From: Chitinophagaceae bacterium
GTDB taxonomy: Bacteria; Bacteroidota; Bacteroidia; Chitinophagales; Chitinophagaceae
NCBI GenBank assembly: GCA_021151685.1
Contig: JAGKWS010000040.1
Location: 1-32,261 of the forward strand
DNA: 32,261 nucleotides
Direction: 5' to 3'
A program made the position numbers and the translations under genes. This document shows positions 16,250-24,377 of the stretch, piece by piece. Numbering within the stretch: the first letter of the stretch is position 1; each line of letters opens with the position of its first letter. The notes beneath the pieces are model-generated. The model did not search any database and was not told the origin of the DNA. It saw only the letters and a list, made by a program, of their open reading frames with translations.

Positions 16250-17606
16250 ACATCTTTACCAGCTTGCAGCGTTGTGATACCCCATCTATCCATACGGTAA
16301 GGCAATACACACCCGTAGGTAGTGCGCCAAGGTCGGCTGTTAGTTGTGCGGGCTTTACCAATACCGGTACCTCCAGTAATCTACCTTCGGCATTGGTAAC
16401 CGCAACATGGGTGGCAGTACCTGTATAAGTAACGAAAAACATACCCGTACCCGGATTGGGGTTTACCTGTAGCAGTGGCACATTGTCTGTTGCTACCACA
16501 TTGCCGGTAAGCGGGTTGTAGATGCACACCGAAAAATTGGTGCCCCCGGGCAGCAGTTGGTTATTGTTTTCGGCATGGTCGTATATGCGAATGTAGTAGG
16601 TGTTGCCGGGGGTAAAGCTACCTATGGTCATGGTTTCGGGCTGGCCTGCACCGTTGCTGTTGGCGCATGGTGCCATCAGGGTGGCTGTAGCACAAACGGT
16701 ACTATACACCTCTGCCACGGCATCGAAGTTGGTGCCACTTTTTACGTGTATGGCATGCAGGGGCGATGTGGCTGTAAAGGCATACCAAACATCGGGTACA
16801 TTGCTGTTTACCCCGCTGTTGCTGCAACTGGCCGACGAGGTATTGATACTGGGTGTAGCACCGCAGGTAGTACCATTGGTAGGGTTGCAATTGGTGCCCG
16901 GTACCAACACGGCTGGTGCGGGTGGGCCATAGCAGAAGTCGGTAGTGGTGTTGGGGCTGCAAGGTGCCACACTGCCACACAAAAACACATTGCCTGGGTT
17001 GTAATAGTGGTTAATGATCCACGTCCATGTTTGCCCGGCCTGTGCCCACCGCTGCGAGCCCCACTGGCACATACCCCGCCAGTGCCCGAAGGGTGTTTTG
17101 CCGGCACATACGGCATCGGCCACGCAGGGCCATGCCGGGGTGCAGGTACTGCAACCGGTAAAGCCATCGCCACAGCCAAAGCCGTTGGTCTCTGCCGCAT
17201 ACTCCGACCGTGCTATGGGGCCACCCACTCCCTGAGACAATACTTGCCCGCTGGTGGCTGCTGCTGCCGTCATGCAGGCCGATGAGGTTGCCGCCTCCCA
17301 TACCTGCCGGCAGGTGGTGTTCGATATGTCGTAGGTGCCATTGTATGGATTGTTGATGTAGTACGCTCCATAACTGCGATAAGCCACCGAACCAGCCTTC
17401 AGCGACTCGGTATGCCACGAGGGTATCCATTCGTCATCCAGCCCCGATGCCGCGTACGATTCGAGACTCATCACCGTTACCTCTGTGCAGGTATTGCAGG
17501 TGCAGGTGGTGCCTACCCGTATGGTAGTACCGGGTGTACACTGTGCATACAGTTGGGGGCTATACACTATCGTCAGCAAGAAAGCCAGTAGTAGTCGGGT
17601 TATCAT
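16248..17606 (-). CDS. Secreted SpoIID-like protein with T9SS sorting domain
   Basis: 452 residues from ATG 17606. The signal peptide is MITRLLLAFLLTIVYSPQLYA. The SpoIID/LytB-like domain spans about 40-205: MSLESYAASGLDDEW, where E59 fits the catalytic Glu position of SpoIID transglycosylases, then ESLKAGSVAYRSYGAYY and, near the end, GHWRGMCQWGSQRWAQAG with HYYNPG. The domain is Cys-rich, suggesting disulfides. A beta-sandwich like a pre-peptidase C-terminal domain follows (about 265-375), then a T9SS sorting domain (about 385-452: NPNPGTG near its start, GVYCLTVW near its end). SpoIID enzymes cleave peptidoglycan lacking peptide stems. The start overlaps the upstream gene by 4 nt (ATGA); a longer ORF from 17714 would run inside that gene and bury the signal peptide. 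Confidence 0.85.
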   Translation of the reverse strand: MITRLLLAFLLTIVYSPQLYAQCTPGTTIRVGTTCTCNTCTEVTVMSLESYAASGLDDEWIPSWHTESLKAGSVAYRSYGAYYINNPYNGTYDISNTTCRQVWEAATSSACMTAAAATSGQVLSQGVGGPIARSEYAAETNGFGCGDGFTGCSTCTPAWPCVADAVCAGKTPFGHWRGMCQWGSQRWAQAGQTWTWIINHYYNPGNVFLCGSVAPCSPNTTTDFCYGPPAPAVLVPGTNCNPTNGTTCGATPSINTSSASCSNSGVNSNVPDVWYAFTATSPLHAIHVKSGTNFDAVAEVYSTVCATATLMAPCANSNGAGQPETMTIGSFTPGNTYYIRIYDHAENNNQLLPGGTNFSVCIYNPLTGNVVATDNVPLLQVNPNPGTGMFFVTYTGTATHVAVTNAEGRLLEVPVLVKPAQLTADLGALPTGVYCLTVWIDGVSQRCKLVKM

Positions 17607-18328
17607 GGTTGCAGGGTTTCCTGTATCGGTTGGCGTTTTTTCAGCAAGGGTTCTTCGTGGTATCCTCCTCCTCGTTGCATTCTCAACCGTAGTATCAGGT
17701 CGCCCTTGCTCCATGCATCAAAATGGTGACGTTCTTCGGTAGTGTAGCCGGCTTTCGTGTATCTCAGAAAGTACCTTGCCGGTATGCCGGCAGCGTTGGC
17801 CGCCAATGGAACTTGCAGCAGGTAGTATCCGTTGCTGTCAGATTTTGTGGTTGCAGCCTTATCGCCTGTGGCAACAGTTACGCCCGCCAGCGGTAGCCCC
17901 GAAGGGGCATCGGTAAGATAGCCGGTTATGGTCATGTACTGTGCCATGTGCTGCTGCGCTATAAAGGCAGGTGATAGCACCGTCCGTTTCTTTTCAGGAA
18001 TCAGGCTAAAGTTGACACGTAGCGGTTGGCCCTTCATCTTGAACCACGAACTCATGTCGTGATAGCCCGGTGCTTTCACTTCCACATCATAGTTGCCGTC
18101 TTCCACATCTACAACGGCAGTACCGTTTTCTGCAAGTTGTTTACCCGTAAGGGTGTAGCTCACAATACCATCGGGTTGCTTTCGCAGTATCACTTCTTTA
18201 GGTACCACCCTTACCCATGTTTCTTCGTCATAGAAACGGAACAGAAACCGGCTATCAGACAGTTGTGCCTGTGCTGCCTGTGCCGATGTGAGCATAATGA
18301 TGCCTGTGAGTTGTGATAAGAAACGCAT
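17603..18328 (-). CDS. Secreted protein with PEGA-like and carboxypeptidase-regulatory-like domains
   Basis: 241 residues from ATG 18328. The signal peptide is MRFLSQLTGIIMLTSAQAAQA. An N-terminal beta module (about 30-110) contains GNYDVEVKAPGYHDM, the PEGA-like pattern. A second module (about 132-215) reads ITGYLTDAPSGLPLAGVTV, then SDSNGYYLLQVP, typical of CarboxypepD_reg-like domains. Both are non-catalytic beta-sandwiches. An upstream in-frame ATG at 18352 is possible, but a near-consensus -7 box (TAATTTCG) lies between the two starts and favours 18328. Its stop overlaps the SpoIID-like start, so the two are coupled and probably work together at the cell surface. It lies 68 nt downstream of the VWA gene. 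Confidence 0.7.
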   Translation of the reverse strand: MRFLSQLTGIIMLTSAQAAQAQLSDSRFLFRFYDEETWVRVVPKEVILRKQPDGIVSYTLTGKQLAENGTAVVDVEDGNYDVEVKAPGYHDMSSWFKMKGQPLRVNFSLIPEKKRTVLSPAFIAQQHMAQYMTITGYLTDAPSGLPLAGVTVATGDKAATTKSDSNGYYLLQVPLAANAAGIPARYFLRYTKAGYTTEERHHFDAWSKGDLILRLRMQRGGGYHEEPLLKKRQPIQETLQP

Positions 18329-18396
18329 ACACGAAATTAACGAAGTCCCCATTCTGTTGAATGGATAACAGGAATATTATGTGTGGCAATGCACTC

Positions 18397-19533
18397 CTAT
18401 TTTTTCAACACAATATCCTCTCTTGCGGCCCATGTGGCAACATCTTGCCTGCCTATGGCACAGGCCATCATGTCGGGGAATTTATCGGGGCTGCAAGCAA
18501 AAACGGGCACGCCAAGGCTGGCCAGAAAATGGGCATTTTCATGGTCGTAGGATGGGGCACCGGTATCATCAAGAGCCAGCAGTACTATCAGTTGCACGCC
18601 CGATGCTACGATGGCCGCAGCTTTTTTGCGCATCTGTTCAGCATTGCCGCCTTCATACAGGTCTGTAACCAGTACCATGATGGTGTCTGTAGGCCGGGTA
18701 ATTACTTGTTGGCAGTAGGTAAGTGCCGCATGTATATCGGTGCCGCCACCCAGTTGCACGCCAAACAAAAGGTCTACCGGGTCTTTCAGGTCTTCGGTTA
18801 GGTCTGCCACGGCTGTGTCAAACACAATCATTTTGGTGGCTACCGAAGGCAGCGAGGCCATAACCGAACCAAATATACCCGAATACACTACCGAAGTGCC
18901 CATAGAGCCACTCTGGTCCAGACAAATAACAATATCCCTCAGCGCACTACGGCGGCGGCCATGCCCCACCAGTGTTTCCGGTATTATGGTTTGGTAGGTA
19001 GTTTGGTAATGTTTCAGGTTCTTTTGTATGGTTAGGGGCCAGTTTATCTCGTTATAGCGGGGGCGTAGCTGGCGTGTACTTCGGTTCAGGCTGCCTGCTA
19101 CAGCCTGCGCCATGGGCTGTGCCAGTTTGCGTAGCAGATCATCTACTACTTTTTTTACCACCATACGGGCGGTCTCTTTAGTTTTATCGGGTATTACCCG
19201 GCCCAGCGTCATTAGTGTAGCCACCAGATGAACATCGGCTTCCATCTGGTCCAGCGTTTCTTTTTCCAGCAACATTTGTGTCAGGTTCAGGCGTTTCAGG
19301 GCATCTTGCTGCATTACCTGTACCACACCCGTGGGAAAGTATGTTCTTATGTCGCCCAGCCAGCGGTTCACATTGGGCGATGATGGGCCCAAACCGCCTT
19401 TCCTATCGTGGTCGTACAATGCTTCCAGTGTACGGTCTATCCGTTGTTCGTCGGCCGTTAGTTCTATCTCTATGGTATCGGCCTGTTGGCCGCCCAGTAC
19501 CATGCGCCACCTTTTTAGTGTATCATCGGTCAT
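18397..19533 (-). CDS. VWA-domain protein (YehP/CoxE-like), last gene of the five-gene AAA/VWA cluster
   Basis: 378 residues, no signal peptide, so cytosolic. The N-terminal 190 residues are helical. The VWA domain (about 198-370) has a complete MIDAS metal site: DQSGS (D206, S208, S210), T265 in GGGTDI and D291 in LVTDLYEG. It matches the E. coli YehP type of VWA protein in layout and approximate length (recalled, not searched). VWA/MoxR pairs act as chaperone-like machines in which the VWA protein binds the AAA+ ring and a client, as in CbbQ/CbbO and metal insertases; that role is inferred here. Its start overlaps the DUF5682 stop by 4 nt (ATGA). Confidence 0.85.
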   Translation of the reverse strand: MTDDTLKRWRMVLGGQQADTIEIELTADEQRIDRTLEALYDHDRKGGLGPSSPNVNRWLGDIRTYFPTGVVQVMQQDALKRLNLTQMLLEKETLDQMEADVHLVATLMTLGRVIPDKTKETARMVVKKVVDDLLRKLAQPMAQAVAGSLNRSTRQLRPRYNEINWPLTIQKNLKHYQTTYQTIIPETLVGHGRRRSALRDIVICLDQSGSMGTSVVYSGIFGSVMASLPSVATKMIVFDTAVADLTEDLKDPVDLLFGVQLGGGTDIHAALTYCQQVITRPTDTIMVLVTDLYEGGNAEQMRKKAAAIVASGVQLIVLLALDDTGAPSYDHENAHFLASLGVPVFACSPDKFPDMMACAIGRQDVATWAAREDIVLKK

Positions 19534-21758
19534 GCTGTGGTGTTGTTTGCGGGTGATGTAATGCCCAGTAACCGGTGTACAATGGGTAGGGCTTGTAGTG
19601 CGCGCTGGTGGTCTATGCCTGCCTCGGCAACTTGCGTTTTAGTTGGCTGGGCAGCGGTGTTGTTTTTAGCTTTTTCGCCCATTTTCCGTCTTTCGGCATG
19701 GCTGAAGTGGGCGAATGTGCGCCGCAACAACGGTAAAACGGCAATGAAGGCATCTTCGGGCAACGATGCCATCCACGTTTCAATGGTATGCCACAAAACA
19801 TCGTCCAGCAACAGTATCATGCCGCTACCACGCAGAAAGCCCTCCAGCCATCCGGCGGCTGTTGCAGGTGCATTGGTCACCGATAGCGCAAATGACAAAT
19901 ATCTGTTCAGTTCATCGCCTTCCAACATACGCCTGTCGTACAGAAAGCGTACCGCATAGCCATTCAGTATTGGTGCCGATTGCTGGTTACTGGCAATTGC
20001 TTGCAGTGCTTGCTCCCACAAATAACTGCTATCGGCATGTTGCAGCGTATTGATGGCCTCATTCAGTGCGCTCATCTGCTCCAGCAGGTCGGTAGCGGCA
20101 TCATCACTTACGCCACAGCAAGCAGGCGGTAATGCAATGCAGATGCGGGTTATGATGCCTTCAGCTACTTGTGTCAGTTTTTCAGTGTCGTTTTGGCGTA
20201 CATTGCCATACCGTGCCATTTGCACCAGTCCGGGTACTACCTCCATTAGTTGCAATACGTCGCCGGCCGAGGCCGCTACATTGGCCAGCCGGTTGGTGAG
20301 CGCATCAGTTACTTCGGGCAGGTCGGCAAGTAGCGAGTGTTGCAACAGATTGGTTACATCGGTCAGGGTTGCGGTATTCAGTTGGTGCAGAACGTAGGCC
20401 GTTGCCGCTTCGGGCAGGGTATTGCCCCATGTGCCCATGGCTATTATGTCTATCAGGTAGCTGGTGTTCCATTGCAGCCGCCATTCCTCACGAAAAGTGC
20501 CCTTGCCTGTTGCGGTCATTTTGGTACCCCAGTGTATGTGTAGCAACTGTAGCCGGTTCAGGAAAATACTACGTTCCAAATCGTTTTCCTTACGCAAATC
20601 CAGTTGGTAGTCTTTATAATCTACCGATACGGGCAGGCGTAGTTTTTTCTGTTGTTTTTCAATGTCGGCCTGTAGCGGTGGGCGGGGAATGCCATCTGGT
20701 ACAACGCCCATGCGGTTGCTTACTACAAGCCCATTGTGTATCAGTTGCATGGGGAAGCTATCGCCCATACACATTACGGTGGTGGTGGCTTCATTCATCT
20801 CGTCCAGTCCGGCAAAAGGCAATGCCCGTATGGCCGCCAATGTGTGGCCAAGGCGAACCGCTTCTATAACATGGGCTGTAGAAATGTCCATATCTTTCTG
20901 CCTGAAGAGTGTGGCTACGCTGGTTTGCCAGATGGTGCCATCGTCTTGCGGATGCTGCCACAGGTGGTGGTACCAGCCCGGCGATACGATACCAGCACCA
21001 TACCCACTGCCCAGGCTCAGGCGTTCGTAGGTCCATGGTACCCATGTGCCCTCCGTTTTTACCTTGGGCAGGCCCTTCAACAGCTCGTTGTCGTCTTTTT
21101 GTTTGGGCATGGTGGCCAGTGCGGGCACATGCCATGCACCGCATATTATGGCTACTTCGCTATACATTTCGCGTTCGGCCTGCCTTATGGTTTTGCGCAT
21201 CCATGCTTCGCGGGTTTGTTCGTATCTGGTTTCGGGCAAAGCCAGTGTTTGCCGCAGAGTGGTCATAGCCTCTGCAATGGCTTCAAACATCGCCATGCCA
21301 TCACGGCGTTGTTCAAACATGGCCTCCCACCATTTTTCGCCATCGGCATAGCCTGCTGCTTCTGCCAGGTATCCGGTCGGGTCGGCATGAATAGCAGTCT
21401 CTGTGGTTTCCTCCGGTACTTCATCAGTATTCTTCAGGGTGTGCCATGCAAGGTTGTGCGTTGCGGGCAGGTCCATAAATCGCAGCGGTATACGATGCTC
21501 GCGGGCATACTGTATGGCCTGCCACTCTGGCGAGAACACGGCAAACGGATAAAATACCGAGTTGCGTGGTGTTTCTGTTTCGTGAAACAATAGTGCCACC
21601 GGTGGCTGCATCTGGTCATCGGCCCATTGCAGCAGTGCCTCCGCTTCGGGTGGCCCCTCTACCAGTATCAGGTCGGGGCGTATGGTTTCCAGTGCCTCCC
21701 GCAGGTGTCTGGCGCAGCCTGGGCCATGGTGCCTTATTCCTAAAATGTGCGTATTCAT
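19530..21758 (-). CDS. DUF5682-family protein (YehM-like)
   Basis: 742 residues, no signal peptide. The N-terminus has the family signature GIRHHGPGCARHL (7-19) and LVEGPPEAEALL (32-43). The first 300 residues alternate alpha/beta and include EVAIICGAWHVPAL (about 200-213), reminiscent of TraB/Tiki- or ChaN-like folds with His/Glu residues; this comparison is only my inference. The C-terminal half is helical. Biochemical function is unknown. It sits between the AAA+ ATPase (29-nt gap) and the VWA protein (4-nt overlap), so it is probably a stoichiometric partner of both. Confidence 0.8.
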   Translation of the reverse strand: MNTHILGIRHHGPGCARHLREALETIRPDLILVEGPPEAEALLQWADDQMQPPVALLFHETETPRNSVFYPFAVFSPEWQAIQYAREHRIPLRFMDLPATHNLAWHTLKNTDEVPEETTETAIHADPTGYLAEAAGYADGEKWWEAMFEQRRDGMAMFEAIAEAMTTLRQTLALPETRYEQTREAWMRKTIRQAEREMYSEVAIICGAWHVPALATMPKQKDDNELLKGLPKVKTEGTWVPWTYERLSLGSGYGAGIVSPGWYHHLWQHPQDDGTIWQTSVATLFRQKDMDISTAHVIEAVRLGHTLAAIRALPFAGLDEMNEATTTVMCMGDSFPMQLIHNGLVVSNRMGVVPDGIPRPPLQADIEKQQKKLRLPVSVDYKDYQLDLRKENDLERSIFLNRLQLLHIHWGTKMTATGKGTFREEWRLQWNTSYLIDIIAMGTWGNTLPEAATAYVLHQLNTATLTDVTNLLQHSLLADLPEVTDALTNRLANVAASAGDVLQLMEVVPGLVQMARYGNVRQNDTEKLTQVAEGIITRICIALPPACCGVSDDAATDLLEQMSALNEAINTLQHADSSYLWEQALQAIASNQQSAPILNGYAVRFLYDRRMLEGDELNRYLSFALSVTNAPATAAGWLEGFLRGSGMILLLDDVLWHTIETWMASLPEDAFIAVLPLLRRTFAHFSHAERRKMGEKAKNNTAAQPTKTQVAEAGIDHQRALQALPIVHRLLGITSPANNTTA

Positions 21759-21787
21759 TTACAATAGATAGTAAGGTAATGGGGGCG

Positions 21788-22885
21788 TTATTTTTTGGTG
21801 CTGTCATCGGCCAGCTCGCGGCAGGCGCGGTACAGGTCTTTCCATCCGTCGCGGGTCTTCACCACCGTTTCCAGATACTCCAGCCATACTATTTTATCTT
21901 GTACCGGGTCTTTTACAATAGCACCGGTAATGCCTGCGCCAAGGTCGGCAGCCGATATGCGCCCATTGCCAAAGAATGCGGCCATTGTCAAGCCGTTGTT
22001 CATTACACTAATGGCTTCGGCCGTACTAAGGGTGCCGCTGGGGCTTTTCACCTTCGTTTTGCCATCGGCAGTAACGCCGCTGCGCAACTCGCGAAAGATG
22101 GTGACCACTCGTTTTATCTCTTCCATGGCCGGCGTTTCGGCCTGCAACTCCATTACCTTTTCAAAACTGGCCACCCTGCGTCGCACAATGTCGGTCTCTT
22201 CATCGGCAGTCTCGGGTAGGGGCAGTATCACGGTATTGAAGCGTCGCTTCAGCGCACCAGAGAGTTCATTTACGCCCTTATCGCGGTTATTGGCAGTGGC
22301 AATGATGTTGAAGCCCTTTATGGCCTGTACTTCCATATTCAGCTCGGGTATGGGCATCGCTTTTTCCGACAGGATGGTAATGAGCGAATCTTGCACATCG
22401 GCCCCTATACGTGTCAGCTCTTCTACCCTTGCCAGCCGCCCTTCGCGCATGGCCCGCATCACAGGTGTGGCCACGAGTGCATTTTCCGAAGGCCCCTCTG
22501 CCAGTAAGCGTGCATAGTTCCACCCGTAGCGTATGGCCTCTTCGCTGGTGCCGGCTGTGCCCTGTACCACAAGGGTAGAATCGCCGCTGATGGCAGCCGC
22601 CAAATGTTCGCTCACCCAGCTTTTGGCAGTACCCGGCAGGCCGTACAGCAGCAGGGCTCTGTCTGTGGCCAGTGTAGCTACGGCTATTTCCATCAGCCGG
22701 CGGTTGCCTATATATTTGGGTGTTATTTCGGTGCCGTTGGGTAGCATTCCTCCCATCAGGTAGGTTACTACGGCCTGTGGCGAAAGCTGCCAGTTAATGG
22801 GGCGTTTTTCGGTGTCCTGTTGTTTCAGGGCATCTATTTCGTGGGCAAACAGTTGTTCGGCATGCTGTCTTAGTATATCTGACAT
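21788..22885 (-). CDS. MoxR-like AAA+ ATPase (YehL-like)
   Basis: 365 residues. Walker A is GLPGTAKSW (82-90). The Walker B position reads LARVEELTRIG (151-161), with Glu-Glu instead of the usual Asp-Glu. The line VQDSLITILSEKAMPIPEL (164-182) and sensor 1 IIATANNRDKG (194-204) follow, then LSGALKRRFN (208-217), which supplies the arginine finger. This is the dynein-related/MoxR AAA_5 type. Such ATPases form hexamers that remodel clients through a VWA partner, here the gene at 18397. It is the central gene of the cluster: 17 nt after the DUF5691 gene and 29 nt before DUF5682. Confidence 0.9.
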   Translation of the reverse strand: MSDILRQHAEQLFAHEIDALKQQDTEKRPINWQLSPQAVVTYLMGGMLPNGTEITPKYIGNRRLMEIAVATLATDRALLLYGLPGTAKSWVSEHLAAAISGDSTLVVQGTAGTSEEAIRYGWNYARLLAEGPSENALVATPVMRAMREGRLARVEELTRIGADVQDSLITILSEKAMPIPELNMEVQAIKGFNIIATANNRDKGVNELSGALKRRFNTVILPLPETADEETDIVRRRVASFEKVMELQAETPAMEEIKRVVTIFRELRSGVTADGKTKVKSPSGTLSTAEAISVMNNGLTMAAFFGNGRISAADLGAGITGAIVKDPVQDKIVWLEYLETVVKTRDGWKDLYRACRELADDSTKK

Positions 22886-22902
22886 ATAATAATGTTTTTT
22901 AT

Positions 22903-24375
22903 TTAAAATGCGTTTTTGAGTTCTTTTTTAAGTTGCAACCAACTGTCCAGTTGGGTACACGTATTTGTCCATACTATCTGGTAATAGTCGTTTTTGGTGT
23001 ACAGGCCGGTTGCCTTGCCTATCATAGTCACTGGTATCAGATGCACATATTCGCGAAGCTCGCCACGGGTGTACTGGTAGGGCATTTGTGCCATCAGGCG
23101 CAGTATGTGCATCGCCAGAGGCTCACTCCATTCGCTATTGGTGTGTTTAGCCCATGGCACATCGGCCATTTCGGCACTAAGCAGCAAACGCTCTTGCGCT
23201 GCGCCCGGCAGCAGGGGTATCAGGTTATAGTACTTTTCGCCAGCCGTTGCAAACGCAAGTGCCCAGCCGGTTTCTCTATGGGTGCTTATGGCATTGGCAA
23301 GGGCACTCAGGTATTGGGGGGCATCTTTTTTGAATTGCGCTATTACTTCACTGGCCAACAACTGGTACTGTTGTAGCCAGTAGTTGGGGTGTACCGATGC
23401 TATAACTTGCCATAGTACGTGTTCTTCTTCTGTCAGTGTATCTTTTGCCGTTTTTGCGATACCTGTTTTCAGCAGACTTTCTGTTATGTATGGGCCAGGT
23501 GTTATTCGCAATACGGTTTTCTTCACCAGTCCCAATAGTGCTTTTTCGGTAGTCAGGTTTATGGCATTGTTCAAAAACTGATGGTATAGTACATTCACCA
23601 CCGACCCTCTCAGTCGTTTCAGTAGTTTATAGGCAACATCGCGCACTTTCTGGCTTTTTTCGTTGGTCAGTGTTTCCAGCCATTCCAAATCGTCCTCACT
23701 CAGTCCGTGGCTCATGGTTTGCAGCAGCTCGGTGCGGGTGGCGGCATTTTCGGCAGCCCAGGTATCCATCAGCATTTGCCGCCCTGTGGCAGGGGTGGTG
23801 TTACGTACTGTTGTTAGCAGTGTAGCACGTTCTTTTGTGGTTCCTTCCAGCCACACCGTACTGTTGGGGGCATCTTGCGGGGCTGCTGCTTCGCTGGCAG
23901 AGAGGGCATAGTGCCAATCGGTATTGCATTTGGCCAGCCATACACCACGGTTGCCCGTACAAGATACTACCGCTGCACTGTATTGCTTCCATTCTTTTCC
24001 TTTTTGCAGCAATAGTGGCAGTAGGTCTGGTGGGGCTATTTGCCGTGCCTGTATACATTGTTGCAGCCATTGCACCAACAATACAGGCACGTCTTGTTGC
24101 ACAATATTGGTGAGCAATGTAGCTGCGTTATTGCTACAGTAGGGTAGTGCTTCCGGTGCTGCCACCTCTGTATGCACACCGGCAGGTTGTAGCGGCTGTG
24201 TACCACCGTAGCTATAGGCCACTGCCACAGCGGCCAGATGCAATAGTTGTGTTTCGGCATCGGGTGGGGTGGGGTAGTCTGGCATACTATCTGGCCATGC
24301 CAATAGGTTTTTGTCGGGTGCCAGCCGGCTGGTACCCAGCATGGCATTATGTATCACATTCTTCCAGATATCCAT
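22903..24375 (-). CDS. DUF5691-family protein
   Basis: 490 residues, predicted cytosolic. The N-terminus (MDIWKNVIHNAMLGTSR) matches my memory of DUF5691, whose members start with a similar NALLGT/AMLGT motif. The mid-region has HEAT-like paired helices, for example DDLEWLETLTNEKSQKVRD followed by VAYKLLKRLRGS (about 235-265). No catalytic motif was seen. Start ATG 24375 lies 2 nt after the stop of the SWIM gene; an ORF from 24408 would overlap that gene by 31 nt and adds residues without family resemblance. It sits directly upstream of the AAA+ ATPase. Probably a scaffold or adaptor of the complex (inference). Confidence 0.75.
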   Translation of the reverse strand: MDIWKNVIHNAMLGTSRLAPDKNLLAWPDSMPDYPTPPDAETQLLHLAAVAVAYSYGGTQPLQPAGVHTEVAAPEALPYCSNNAATLLTNIVQQDVPVLLVQWLQQCIQARQIAPPDLLPLLLQKGKEWKQYSAAVVSCTGNRGVWLAKCNTDWHYALSASEAAAPQDAPNSTVWLEGTTKERATLLTTVRNTTPATGRQMLMDTWAAENAATRTELLQTMSHGLSEDDLEWLETLTNEKSQKVRDVAYKLLKRLRGSVVNVLYHQFLNNAINLTTEKALLGLVKKTVLRITPGPYITESLLKTGIAKTAKDTLTEEEHVLWQVIASVHPNYWLQQYQLLASEVIAQFKKDAPQYLSALANAISTHRETGWALAFATAGEKYYNLIPLLPGAAQERLLLSAEMADVPWAKHTNSEWSEPLAMHILRLMAQMPYQYTRGELREYVHLIPVTMIGKATGLYTKNDYYQIVWTNTCTQLDSWLQLKKELKNAF

Positions 24376-24377
24376 AG

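Noticed and set aside
17607..17714. N-terminal extension of the SpoIID-like protein
   Set aside because: It lies inside the upstream gene, is Arg/Thr-rich and would bury a clear signal peptide; ATG 17606 gives a 4-nt overlap instead.
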